A DNA stretch of 64,000 bases from Enoplolaimus lenunculus (lineage: Eukaryota > Nematoda > Enoplea > Enoplida > Thoracostomopsidae). The notes below the pieces were generated by a model, which was not told where the DNA came from, did not search any database, and saw only the letters and a list, made by a program, of their open reading frames with translations. Where the stretch lies: the NCBI GenBank assembly GCA_030248215.1, contig JASANG010001532.1, positions 334,746 through 398,745 of the forward strand, written 5' to 3'. Below, piece after piece: positions 1 to 11,500 of this stretch. A program made the position numbers and the translations under genes. How positions within the stretch are numbered: the first letter of the stretch is position 1; every line of letters starts with the position of its first letter.

Positions 1-258
1 CATTATCGCTCAAGTTATTGATAGGGGTCTACTTTCATAATTTAAGTATGCTTTAAAGTTTCGAACTCAAATTATTTGTCGTGGAGTCATTTATGCGCTA
101 CAGTTTTGATAATTGACATTTATGGACTCCAATTACGGTTTAGGGACTCTATCTGCTTGCGGACAGTCATTAGGGATACGGAGTCCTAGTGATTGAAACT
201 CAAAATGGGGATCCCCTCTTATTACCCCACACCCTCTTATTCGGGTGACTACAGTAGG
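1..258 (-). repeat. MITE family G copy, cut by window edge
   Basis: The right end reads as the reverse complement of an element starting CTGTAGTGACCCGAATAAGA. The interior repeats phrases (GGACTCC, GGGGATCCCC, GACAGTCATTAGGGA) that recur in copies at 17013-17165 and 18188-18362. No coding potential is seen. The left end lies outside the window. Confidence 0.6.
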
Positions 259-1249
259 CTATTCACCGATTTAGTCGACATGAACGATAAAACTAAATAT
301 TATTCTTATTTGTCTAAATCTTATTTTTTGCCACAACATCATTATATTAATTGTTGCAAATGCGTGTTATTTGAGCAATCTTTTATAACAAATCTTGACT
401 TCGACTATGCGGTAGTTTATTTTTGAATCCAAATTTCAAAATTAACAGCTTTATACAGAACGCAAAAAAATTGCCAAATTAAATTAAACCAACGCATCCC
501 TGCGGTCCCTATTAATTCAAATCCTTACAAGCTAAAACATTCGCGCGACTTCGACTACGACATGCAAGATACAGTGTTGCTCCTTTTTTTGCCAGCTCAT
601 ACGCCGTTTGCCGGCCGATACCTGAAAAAAACTCCAACACAACAGTACGAAAACGTTTGACCCTATGTTACCTTTAGCGCCGCCACGTTATACCAGACCC
701 CAACTATGGACGCGAGAGAGACGCCCTGCTGCAAAGACTTTCGTCCCCTGGCCAAGAATTTGTCAACTACATTATATATGTTTTTATGTATATGTATGTG
801 TATACGTATATATCTGCTTGTTTCAAAACCACTTATAAAATCTAACAACCCAGAGTTATAACCGTTCGCACACGTTAATGGATACTTTCTGCCTTCCAAA
901 TCTGAGACGTGCGGACACCACTTTAGTTAAGTTTAAATCAGTTATTTATTCATAATTCGGAAACCGTTCGTTGGTTGTATCGCAAACTCATTATCATCTC
1001 ATTCAAACCGGTGTCGAATGATAAAATGACACCCAAAATTTATGTTCACAAAAAACTTTATTGGAAAATTCAAAACAAACACATAATATATTGGCGTATA
1101 TCCAGGATTTTGTTTGGGAGTCCACGTCGCTTCACTGTTGAGGGCAGTGATGCTATTTTTGTATACACTAACATTGATATATTTCAAAACTCTTTTCGAC
1201 CATTAAAATTTGTTTTATCATACACTAGTTTGCACCAAAAATAACTTAC
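259..1249. other. Intergenic or intronic DNA, no gene recognised
   Basis: No conserved protein or clear structured RNA is seen. Several short open frames on both strands have no family resemblance. If the dehydrogenase gene whose first exon lies at 1250-1409 continues leftwards, this stretch is its first intron. A phrase near 668 (ATGTTACCTTTAGCGCCGCC) recalls MITE ends but no full element can be drawn. Confidence 0.4.
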
Positions 1250-1409
1250 CGCTTGTTGCACCGGTAATTAAATAATTTTTGCCTCCCAAGCTTCCTTCGA
1301 TAACACATTTGCCTGACGTATATTTGATAAATAATCGTACCACAATTGCAATCAAAATAATAAAAGCAACGACACTGACTGCAGTGCAACAAATACCACA
1401 ACACAACAT
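1250..1409 (-). CDS. First coding exon of a short-chain dehydrogenase (retinol dehydrogenase-like)
   Basis: The exon starts at ATG (1407-1409), encodes 53 residues and ends in phase 1 at a GTAAGT donor. After a cysteine-rich start comes a strongly hydrophobic segment (about residues 7-29) that should anchor the protein in a membrane, then a short linker and GGKNYLITGATSG. This matches the first Rossmann strand and the start of the cofactor-binding TGxxxGxG motif of SDR enzymes; the exon stops just before the expected IG. An N-terminal anchor followed by a Cys-Val linker and this motif is typical of the RDH11-14 group, which act on retinoids or lipids at the ER. No later exon is visible before the left edge, so intron 1 is over 1.2 kb and the rest is outside. 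The family is fairly sure, the exact member is not. Confidence 0.65.
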
Positions 1410-1790
1410 AGTAAAAAAAACAATTTTATATAAACAATAACACTAAACCAAGTCACTAAATTAATGATAAAAAATTAGAACTTTTAACCGAAAAATATGA
1501 TTAATGTCAGCGCTGCGTTTGTTCTATAAGATCACTCGTTTGTTTCAGCCCATCAAAAAAGTGTAATATCGTGGCCACGGCACCAATTCAGCCATATTAC
1601 CAATATTGCAAGCAACGGCAGCAATTGTCACAGTTGCAAGCACACAGAAGCAACACATTTTAGTAGGCAAAGCAAACCTTGTATATTGTGTTGTACAGGG
1701 TGCAATCTGAATTGCGACTACGATGACAATTACGACTCGAAGCCAGTTCCGGTTCCGATCCAGATTGCGGTATAACCGGTATCGGAAACA

Positions 1791-2014
1791 TACACTGCAA
1801 AAAATGGTAAGTCAAATTGACTTTCTTCGAAATAGCATTTTCCGGACTACACAAACTGAGTCAAATTCGACCCAGCCAGAGTTAAATTCGACTCGCTGAG
1901 CGATTCATTGTGTCGAATTTTATTCTGGTGGAGTCGAATTGTGACTCAGATTGTGTTATGCGGAAAAGCCTATTTCGGAGAGTGTCAATTTGGCTCACCA
2001 TTTTTTGCAGTGTA
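1791..2014. repeat. Palindromic MITE family C, copy 1
   Basis: The ends are inverted copies: left ACACTGCAAAAAATGGTAAG, right ending CACCATTTTTTGCAGTGTA. The interior consists of opposed AATTCGACTC / GAGTCGAATT phrases, so the element can fold nearly end to end. The left end carries GTAAGT and the right end TTTTTTGCAG. A TA dinucleotide at both edges may be the target duplication. Confidence 0.75.
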
Positions 2015-2175
2015 AATTTCCACCGCTTCTAAGCTGTAATATTGCAATTATGTGCGAAATTAGTCTGTAGTTCTATTAAGATTCACAACAACCAGTGTTA
2101 CTGAATTGGTACCGTGGCTACGATATAATATATACACTGCCAATTTTGTCACAGAATATAAAAATCATACTCGAG

Positions 2176-2391
2176 TACACTGCACAAAAATGGTGAGCCA
2201 AATTGACTCTCTTTGAAATAAGCTTTTCGGGACTATACAAATTGAGTCAAATTCGACTCCGTCAGAGTCAAACGTGCGACTCAGCGAATCGAAATTGATT
2301 TTGGCGGAGTCGAGTTCTGACTCAATGTGTGTAGTCCCGAAAAGCCTATTTCAGAGAGAGTCAATTTGACTCACCATTGTTTTCATTGTGC
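2176..2391. repeat. Palindromic MITE family C, copy 2
   Basis: Same architecture as the copy at 1791-2014: left end ACACTGCACAAAAATGGTGA, interior GACTCCGTCAGAGTC-type inverted phrases, right end with GACTCACCATTGTTTTCATT. It is slightly more diverged at its right edge. Confidence 0.7.
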
Positions 2392-2860
2392 GACAAAATC
2401 GTACTCAAATGATTTTCCGTTCACTCTAATATACTGGCGTCTTATCTTGCAAAATTAGACTTACAATCAAATGCAGTTTTGGTGTTGGTGGTTATATGCA
2501 CGTAAACGCTGCTAGTATATTTAATAGGTAACGCAAACAAAACAAAATACTATTTTAGATAACAGCTAATAGTTAGCTTTTGCGTTATAGTACGAACTTA
2601 TAATACTAAAATTTCAAAGCAACGTTTACGGCCAGAAGCTTCAAGAGATGCGGAAACTATAATAGCAATGTGTAAAATTATTGACGTATATATGACACGC
2701 TCTGAATGCAAAATCTGTCCCATTTGTTTTGATTGGGACATTCAAAACGGCAATTGCTGTTTAACAAAACCTAAACAATACAAGAATGCAAACTTATTTC
2801 GACTGGTTGCGTATATATTGCTGCGCAGCACGCACTTTTCAGCGTTTCAATAAAACCTCA

Positions 2861-3143
2861 TTCACACGTGCAATTTTTTGCAGCGAAAACTTGCAACTGC
2901 AACTTACACGAAATACTTGCAGCTGCAAGTGTTTTCAAAGGAACATTCCGACTGGCCAATAAAACTGCAGGTGCAAGAAAATCAAGCTGTTTGCAACTGC
3001 GGTCACAGAAGCGAATTGAATTAAATAGCATGAATTCCAGTGAATAATTTGCAACTGCAACAACATCAAAGCTGCTCTGTGATCACACATACAGTGCAAG
3101 TTGAATGTGCAAGTTTTTGCTGTAAAAACTTGCACGTGTGAAC
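2861..3143. repeat. TIR element family F, copy 1
   Basis: It begins TTCACACGTGCAATTTTTTG and ends with AAAACTTGCACGTGTGAA, which are inverted repeats. The interior repeats TTGCAACTGCAA and CTTGCAGCTGCAAGT. The same ends recur at 57632-57840 and 27793-28229. No open frame of note. Confidence 0.65.
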
Positions 3144-3237
3144 AGGGCTTAACGGTTACAGTTGTTCTTTACACCTTTCACGCTGCCCGGTCGACTTATG
3201 AGCTTATCATTTTGTAATATTTCGCAACTCAGCATAC

Positions 3238-3415
3238 TCGGGTTCGTAGCCAAGGGGGGGGGGCAGGAGAGGCTCAGCTCCCCTAGAAAAACTTTGCCCC
3301 CTCCCAAGAAACTTTTCAACCTTGCTTGTAAGTCATTGAAAATCCTTGAATGCCCCTCCTGAATTAGTTATTGCCCCCCCCACCCCAGCAAGGTGAGCTG
3401 GCTACGGGCCTGAGC
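3238..3415. repeat. G-run TIR element family E, copy 1
   Basis: It starts CTCGGGTTCGTAGCCAAGGG and ends AGCTGGCTACGGGCCTGAG. Long G and C runs flank a middle that mentions CTTGCTTGTAAGTCATTGAAA. A related copy lies at 38203-38380 (inner phrase CAAGCAAGGTTGAAAATTCT), and diverged pieces lie at 4395-4720. Confidence 0.5.
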
Positions 3416-3562
3416 ATACTGCTTTTACGTCAATACTACCAAATGACTAAACTTTTTTACATTTCATTTCTTTATCTCAAATTATATTTTTATAACTGAT
3501 AAACAACGTCATTTTTTGACTAATTTTTCCAATATTATTACTTATTATTCATTTCACACCTT

Positions 3563-3648
<86 letters not shown>

Positions 3649-3649
3649 A
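3563..3649 (+). repeat. (AAC)n microsatellite
   Basis: About 29 uninterrupted AAC triplets. Intergenic; no coding frame of interest. Confidence 0.95.
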
Positions 3650-4045
3650 ATCATCTTCTAACGTTAATTTGATATATAAAATCACTGCTTAAATGGCGAT
3701 GATAGTGGGTCAAGAGAGACTCGAGTTACACCCAAATTATAGTTAAACATTATATAAAATCAAGCATTCACAAACGTGAATCAACGTTGATTGTAAACAT
3801 ATTTCAAATTTAATTTCCATACCAATAATTTCTGTAATTTTATATCTTCGTTCAACGCTAACAAATACGTCTTCGTATTCTTTCAGTTTTGAACGACGCC
3901 AACACAGAACACTTTTGTACTCAAAATTATTATAATTCGTCTGTTTTGATTTTGACACATTTTTTATTCGTTATTTATACGTAACAATAATTTTTGGTGC
4001 TAAAAATGTGACTCGATTATAGACAGTTCATTTTTATTCCGGGCC

Positions 4046-4390
4046 AATGGCGGATCCATGGGGGGGCCACCCCGGCCGTTGCCCCCCCAACATCATCTCG
4101 ACAAAAATTATATAGAGTGTCAATTCTCTGTTTTATACACAATAGTATAAGCAGCTGCCTTTAAATATGTGCCTGTTTGAAACCAAATCCGGTCTTATGT
4201 TGCCATCCTGTTGTTTAGATCTAAATTGCGTTGATGCGCTAGTTTTATTTGGGATTCATCTCAATGGAACGAACCTAAAGAAGTCAATTTTATGGAAATA
4301 GTTCGTGGTTTGTGTTTGGGTCTAAAATAAGTTTATTACCTGTGAAATTTTGCCCCCCCCCCCCCATTTTGAGACCCTGGATCCGCCACT
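4046..4390. repeat. TIR element family H with ~10-bp target duplication
   Basis: The ends are inverted: ATGGCGGATCCATGGGGGGG on the left and CCTGGATCCGCCACT on the right, each next to a long G or C run. TTCCGGGCCA occurs immediately outside both ends (4037-4046 and about 4392-4401), which looks like a target-site duplication. Non-coding interior. Confidence 0.6.
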
Positions 4391-4394
4391 GTTC

Positions 4395-4995
4395 CGGGCC
4401 ATGCTCGTATCAAGCTCATGTTGCTAGGGGGGCTAACAAGCGGGGCATATAAGGGTTTTCGATGATTTACAAGCTAGGTTGAAAATTTTCTAGGGTGGCA
4501 AAATGTTTTCAGGGGGGCTGAATTCCCGGACATGTAACGAGAACAAAGCTAGGCGACCGGGCTCGTAGCCAAGGGATGCAAGGGGGCTCGTGTAACATAG
4601 ACGATTTTTGGGCTTACCTCATTTTCAACATTGCTTGCCAGACATCGAAAACCCTTGCATGCACCTCCTGAAAATTTTTTAGTTTCCCTAGCAAAGTGAG
4701 CTGGCTAGACGGTCCAGCAGGCGGCCCATCCAGCCCATTCGAAAAGTTCCAACCTAGCTGACAAAACAGCTGCACGCTTTGCACGCTCATCCTGAAAAAT
4801 TCTACCTTTGCCTTAGCATATCGAGGTTGCTACGGATCAGTAAATGTCTTTTCAAAAACTATTTTAATACCTGTTCTAGGTTCAGAAAAAGCCGTTTTTA
4901 CGCATCTTTTTCATGCAAAAGTGGATCTAAAAACGCCATCAGCCCACAAAACAGGGGCCAATTTTTGGGGTTAAATTTAAACTATTCTTAGAAAG
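4395..4995. repeat. Diverged pieces of element family E
   Basis: Two degraded stretches share CGTAGCCAAGGGATGCAAGG, GAGCTGGCTA and AACCTAGCT phrases with the element at 3238-3415. Boundaries cannot be fixed. A short open frame at 4779-4991 shows no family likeness. Confidence 0.3.
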
Positions 4996-5150
4996 ACGCA
5001 AACCTAGTCAGTGCCGGCGAAGATAGATAGATAGATATCCACTGATAGAGACCTCGAGGTAAATAGACACAGTTGGTCCATTACACAGTCTCTGAAAACT
5101 AAGGTAACTAAGTTAATCTAAGTTAGAATCTTACTGACTCTGTTATAAAC

Positions 5151-5357
5151 CTATTCGAGTTTGTTTATGTTATTATCAATTTTATTTAGACTATATGAAT
5201 TGTAGACCCTATACCGGACCTTACTATAGCCCGAACATCTCATTAAGAAGTGCTCTACAAATTCGTCCTCCATCCCACAGCAATCACAAATACTCGAGTT
5301 TGAGAGTCCTATTTTACACATATGCTTATTTAGTGCAATGGAACAGCCACGCGTCAT
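5151..5357 (-). mobile_element. 3' fragment of a LINE reverse-transcriptase ORF
   Basis: The minus-strand frame carries ICDCCGMEDEFVEHFLMRC, a Cys-x2-Cys ... His-x4-Cys knuckle of the kind found at the C-terminus of LINE ORF2 proteins (I and Jockey-like clades). Only about 68 residues remain, with no reverse transcriptase or endonuclease nearby, so this is a heavily 5'-truncated relic. It is not related in sequence to the long LINE at 30908-33990. Confidence 0.55.
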
Positions 5358-5545
5358 AATGGAGCCATTATTTAAGGAGCGAAAGCGAAAATTTAGGTCC
5401 GATTGAGTAATTACGCATCAATATAAAACCGCTATGAAATGTTGCTAATATATCTAAGCAATGCAGATACTCATTACTAGACGATCTCAGAACGTTGACA
5501 AGCGCTAGTGATAGCAGCAGCACTACATATTACGTTAGTACAAAA

Positions 5546-8500
5546 ATGTCGGTGAATTTAATTGCTGCATTATTCACAATTCATCTTCTAGTGGCTAATG
5601 TAAGTACACTGCAAAAAATGGTGAGTCAAATTGACGATCTCCGAAATACGCGTTTCCTGACTACGCAACCTGAGTCAAAATTTGACTCCGACAGAGTCAA
5701 ATTCGATTCACTGAATAAACGCAACCCTAAGCGTAGAAGACAGAGCCTGAGCCTAAGCCTGTTGGAACTTGTAAGTATAGTGTACAAAAACCCAATTGTG
5801 TACACTTCATGTATTACGAAAGATAAAAGACAAAGCCGCCCTGGGGCTCCGCGCCCCGAATTTTTGAGTCTATGTGTACCAATTTACCCCTACATCAGAA
5901 ATATTCGGACCCACAACTGAGAATCACGGCCGGAGCAGCCACACCAACACCCCATTTGGGTGGCATCCACCCCTAAAGCGGCCCCCACCCTAACCAGTTG
6001 AAACAAAAACCGACAGTTTTAAAGTGTGTCTGGCTTCTTGCTCGCTTCGCTCGCGAGTTTAGGTCCCTAAACCTGGAGATTGTGGGTATCCACCCCCCCC
6101 CGTCTGCTCCGCCACTACTCAGAATGTGTATAGGTACGTCGCTGCCCACGTCGTAATTTAACCCAAGTTTGATTTAGGCTAATATTTGAAGGGGGGTACA
6201 CATGTAGTTAGCTGACCAGCAAGTCTGCAACCATACCACGCCACTCTGGCTAGAGCTGTACGCTTCTAATAACTTCGAAGCATGCAAATTATTCAATGTA
6301 CCATTAACCCTTTCTCACATGAATATTTTCTATTTCCCCTGAGACCTATGTTTATGCTAGGATTCGAACTCCAGTGACTGTAGTGGGAGGCGTATACCAT
6401 CACCACTCAGCTATAGGAGCTTGACGCTCGAGCCCGATGGGGCTCTCACGTCTTGTGGTTATTTAGTACTATGTATACGTGTTGCAATTGTTAAACACGG
6501 TGCGATATTTACTATTTAACGTATATACACTGCGCTAAGTTGCCTATAGGCAACTCAACGTGAGAAGGGGTTAATACTGAATTGCTGTCATTTCAGAGCT
6601 CGCTTCAGTATGGACGACCGAAAATGAAAGCAACAACTTCACAAATTTCATCTAAAAAAGTTCTAAGCGAAAATAATTACCATGGTAATTAATATCCTAA
6701 TTGCGGCCCATGTTACTTTAAGGGGCGTCCAGGTTTCTGATGGATCCATAGAACAGTAAGTTTAGATTCTAGATTACATTTTTTGCTTGGGCTTAGGCTT
6801 AGGAATACGCTTAATCTACTGTTACGCCCCTTTAAGTAACAGCGGCCTTAATTTCTATGACAGGTTGGGCTACAGAGACATGACTTTAAGTTCACTTGTT
6901 GAACAAGTTGAAATTTAAAATAAATTTAGCGCTCTCAATTAACTCAATAATTTATTGAAGAATTATGAGGAAGCTTGAATTTACTCAAAGTTTTCTAGCA
7001 AACCTAAAAATTTGACAAAGTAAAAAGCTCATATAGAAATTTTTTTAATTAAATCAAAGCTACAAACCTAAACGGTTTGCAGCTTAGACTCAGCCTAAAA
7101 TAAGGGCGTAAAGTCGTGTTTATGAAACCCAACCATAATATGTGATTTTGTCGTTTAGCTAACAGACACTCTAGCGTTCAAATGAAGAGAACGTTATATT
7201 CATGGCAAAACGTAACGAATGCAACGACAAATATATAATTGCATAAACGTTTTGTTCATTCACAACAATGAAAATAGAATTTTTAAAATTTCAACTTCCG
7301 GGTTGAAGCGAATACTTCTCCAGTGAAAGCACAAGCCCGTATATCACTTTTCCTGTTGCTGCAGCTGTGTCACTAAGCATTAATCCTCTTTTAAGATGAC
7401 AATCACCAGCTGGCTAGATCCCGTACAGTACGCGAGATTGATGGGTGGTCATTTTGGACGCAATGGAGCCAGTAAGAGAAATTTCGTAATTTAATAATGC
7501 GTCGTCCACTTTAATTTGCGCCCTGCTTGTGGAAATCGAAAACGCCTTTTTCCAATTTGATTTTGAACAAAAGGCTACAAGTTGGATATTGAAAACACAA
7601 AGTTTGATCAAATGGTAATTTGAAACATTTTATAACGCGTACTAGGAAGTTGACTTGCACTACTGGGATTCAATTTCCTACTTGCACAAAAAACCGACAG
7701 CAGTGGGAAATTGCGTTTTCGAATTCAATTTCTAACTTGTAGTCTTTTTTCAAAATCAAATAGGAAAAAAGGCGTTTTCGATCTCCACAAGCAGGGCGCA
7801 TATTGAAGTGGACAACGCATAAACGTCCTCTATGTAGATTATTTTCATTTTGCGTTATTAAAATGAAATTTTTACCCGCGCTACCTTCTCTCAAGTCAAA
7901 GTGCTATACCGGTAATAGGTTTTGAATGTTTTCGTAAAAGGCTGTTTTCATTGTATATGTCGTATAACCGCATCATAGGTTTAAAACCATATAGCCAATA
8001 TGGTTAGCCACGTACCAGTCACTGTGGCTCACTGTATAAGTTCAAGTAAATTGATTCAAATTCTAAATGAGTTGAGTCACTTAGTCAAAATTAGGTATTT
8101 TAGAACTTATAATTATGAGCTGCTTGAATTAACTCAACTCAAAGTGAATTAATATTTACTGATGTTAACTCAGAAATAACTAACTTGATAGCTAAGTCGG
8201 TCAGTTAACTCAGTGGGAACTACGGTGAGCCATCGCAGCAGGAACAGCTCTGGATTGCGCAGGAATAATTAACTAAATCCCTACGATGTAACTTGATTGG
8301 TTCATTTTGCGAACAGCAGAATGCTAAATCGGGCACCGATTGGTCAATAGTTTTGCAGCGGATTTTAATTGGCATCGAGAAACGTTTTGATTTCCCAACA
8401 AATCAATCAATCAGACACCGTTGCTACCATGGCTCGCCACCGTGACTATTGGTGCTGTAACTAGCCATATTGGCGATATGGCTAAATTAGTATCGTGACT

Positions 8501-11500
8501 ACGCCATATACAACAAGCTTGTTAACTTGGACCAACTACGAAAATAATTTTACCAGGACGAGTTGCGTTTTTCGCCGATCCCCATTTCGAAGGGAGATCA
8601 AAGTTGTGGAATTAAAGAAATTAAGAAATTTTTTACTGCATTATACAACCTAAAAATCCTCCGGTTATATTGCGAACAAACCCGTAATCTTTCGCCAAAC
8701 CTTTGCTCGTATTTTCGCAACATCGACAACTCCTCCCACCACCAAAATGAGTAGACTGAGGCAAAAACGCAACTCGCGCTGGTATATTTTGTACTACGAG
8801 AGATTATGTAAGTTGCATACTCTTGTCTCGAGTCATCATAGACTCTTGATATCAGCGAATAACAATACTGTAGTAAACGTTTTTTAGCAAAATTAAAGAC
8901 CCCTTTACAAGATATTACCGATTAAGGGTGGCGCTGTGTTTGTCGTGCGGTGCCGTCCGTCACCGTCCTTCGCCGTCTGTCGCTGCGCGGCTCCGTGCGT
9001 CAGTCTCCGTTGTCGTACGGTATTCGTACGGTATCATACTTGAGTGATCCGTGTAGGATACTGCACGTCGCACCGGGTGGTAACGCACAGCGCCGGACGT
9101 CATCAAAATATAGCGCCACCCTGAGGTATGCGCTGCACTTTTAACGTACAGCGCCATCCATCACCAGTACGGCGGTACAATACCGCAACGCACGGTGACG
9201 CACGGCGCCGGACGTCATCAAAATATATCGCCACCCTGAGGTATGCGCTATACTTTTAACGTACAGCGCCATCCATCACCAGTACGGCGGTACCATACTG
9301 CAACGCACGGTGACGCACGGCGCCGGACGTCATCAAAATATAGCGCCACCCTGAGGTATGCGCTATACTTTTAACGTACAGCGCCATCCATCACCAGTAC
9401 GGCGGTACAATACCGCAACGCACGGTAACGCACGGCGCCGGACGTCATCAAAATATAGCGCCACCCTGAGGTATGCGCTATACTTTTAACGTACAGCGCC
9501 ATCCATCACCAGTACGGCGGTACAATACCGCAACGCACGGTAACGCACGGCGCCGGACGTCTTCCAAAGTATAGCGCCACCCTAACAAATAAATTTCACA
9601 ATTCAAACACTGACAAATTTCCATTAACACAGGTGTACCCGAACATGCCATGGTGGCACATACCTACGTATGCGTATGTGTATGTCGCCAACCGCTACAT
9701 GCCCAGGCGCCTCAATCCAAGCCGGGGCTTGCAATCTGCATAGCTGTCCAAGCGCCGCCTGGTCAGCTTGGACGGCTTGGAGCCGGTGTTCCTTAAGCGC
9801 CGACACGGAGTGTAGCCAATCACGAGCGCGAGCATGTATAGCAAGTAGCCTTGAATACGCTCGCGCTTGTGTTGGCGACTCTGAACAACATGCGAGTTGC
9901 AGTAAACACCTTTGCACTTCACTGCATCGTGCTGCAATTATCCGTGCCGGAGACGGTGTAACTCCCGGCCCACACGAGGTATACCCAAACCAAAGTTCGA
10001 AATGGCGTAAAAAAGCCAAAGGTCGAACTATAAACCCTCGAAGGAGACGTATTGATGATAACCGTACTGCAGATCCTACCGCAAACCAAAGACTGGCATC
10101 TACACCAGAAGCAACAACACAAAAATGGATAGTTGTTCGTCCAAAAATTACCAAACCCCTCAGTAGATCCAAGCCAAGGTCGCGCAAGATTGGAAGGACA
10201 AAGACATACCCGAAAAGGTCCCATCTGCCTCAGAATCAGCCTCCTGCCAAAATCCTTGTAGTATGGTCTCAGTGGTCGTCCTGGTCCGGTTCATGTTTCG
10301 CCCAAGGACCTTCGTTGCATGATTCGTATTCATGTAAGGAAACCAGACGGAGACAATGCTTGTCCGCCGACTGTCCCGACAACCTCGAACAAGAATACAG
10401 ACCTTGTGTAATAACAATCAGCTGCAAAACAGTACTCAATATTCCAGCTCCTACAACGAGTGCAATAGAAAAGTGCAGGATAACTCGCTGTACTGAACGT
10501 GAACAACAATTAAACCCAACGAAAATCAAAGTTAGCTCAACGCAAAATCTAGCACCAAACAGTGGCGGCACATCAAACGAAGAGCAAAGATCAAAGCAAG
10601 CCGGCACGTGGACATCATGGGCACAATGGTCTACTTGTGACTGTGATAGATACTACAAATATCGAACGCGAAAATGCAAAATCGACACGGTCAACATTGT
10701 GGCAGAACAACAGCAACACAACGGAGTTGGAAGTCACAAACAATGCGATGGAAAAGGTGTTCAAACAGCAGAATGCGACTGCAACGAAGATAATACAATC
10801 AATGAATATACGGAATCAAGCAACGAGAAGAAATTGTTCACTACAGAAGATTATGATAGCGTAACCGTAACCACACAAGAAAATGAAGCTGACAACGATT
10901 GGCTGGTGTTGTCGGAATGGTCCGAGTGTAGCAGTACGTGTAAAGGTAGGTGAAAGTTAATTTTTAACCTATTTAAATCTTCAAAATTCAAGACAAACCT
11001 TAAACAATGAAAACAGAGCACTGATCTTAATTTTTAAAATTAAAGTCAAATCGTAAAAACCAAAAAAAGCTTTAATTTTCAGACCACGGCAATTTTTTAC
11101 AAAAATCACTCACATTGTGGAGTTCAAACCAACGTGTGACCCGATATCCGGTTCCGGTTTACTATTCGACGAACAGCCGACATCCGGCACTGGTTTAAAA
11201 CAAGACTCCAAATTTTACCAAAATTAGTGACAGTGTAAAATTGGTTTTGAAAACTCAATATTTTGTAACAAAGACAGCCCTGAAAGCAGAAAGAAACATT
11301 TAAATGCTGTCAAAATTTCATTATATTTCGACGTCCTATCCGGTTGAAATCCGGCTGCAGTTCCTGAATAAAATCCATTATTCGGCATCAGTTCCTGTAT
11401 CCGGCATTTTACAATCCGATCGCACCCTGGTTGAAGGCCATACCGCCTTAGGTCAAACTGAGTTTCTAGGTTTCAGAAATATACAGTTAACGTTACATAC

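Noticed and set aside
9123-9582. CRISPR-like direct repeats
   Set aside because: Units are head to tail with no unique spacers, in a eukaryotic intron; it is a satellite array.
9624-10607. Minus-strand frames up to 187 codons opposite the big TSR exon
   Set aside because: Antisense shadows of a real exon with clear TSR motifs on the plus strand.
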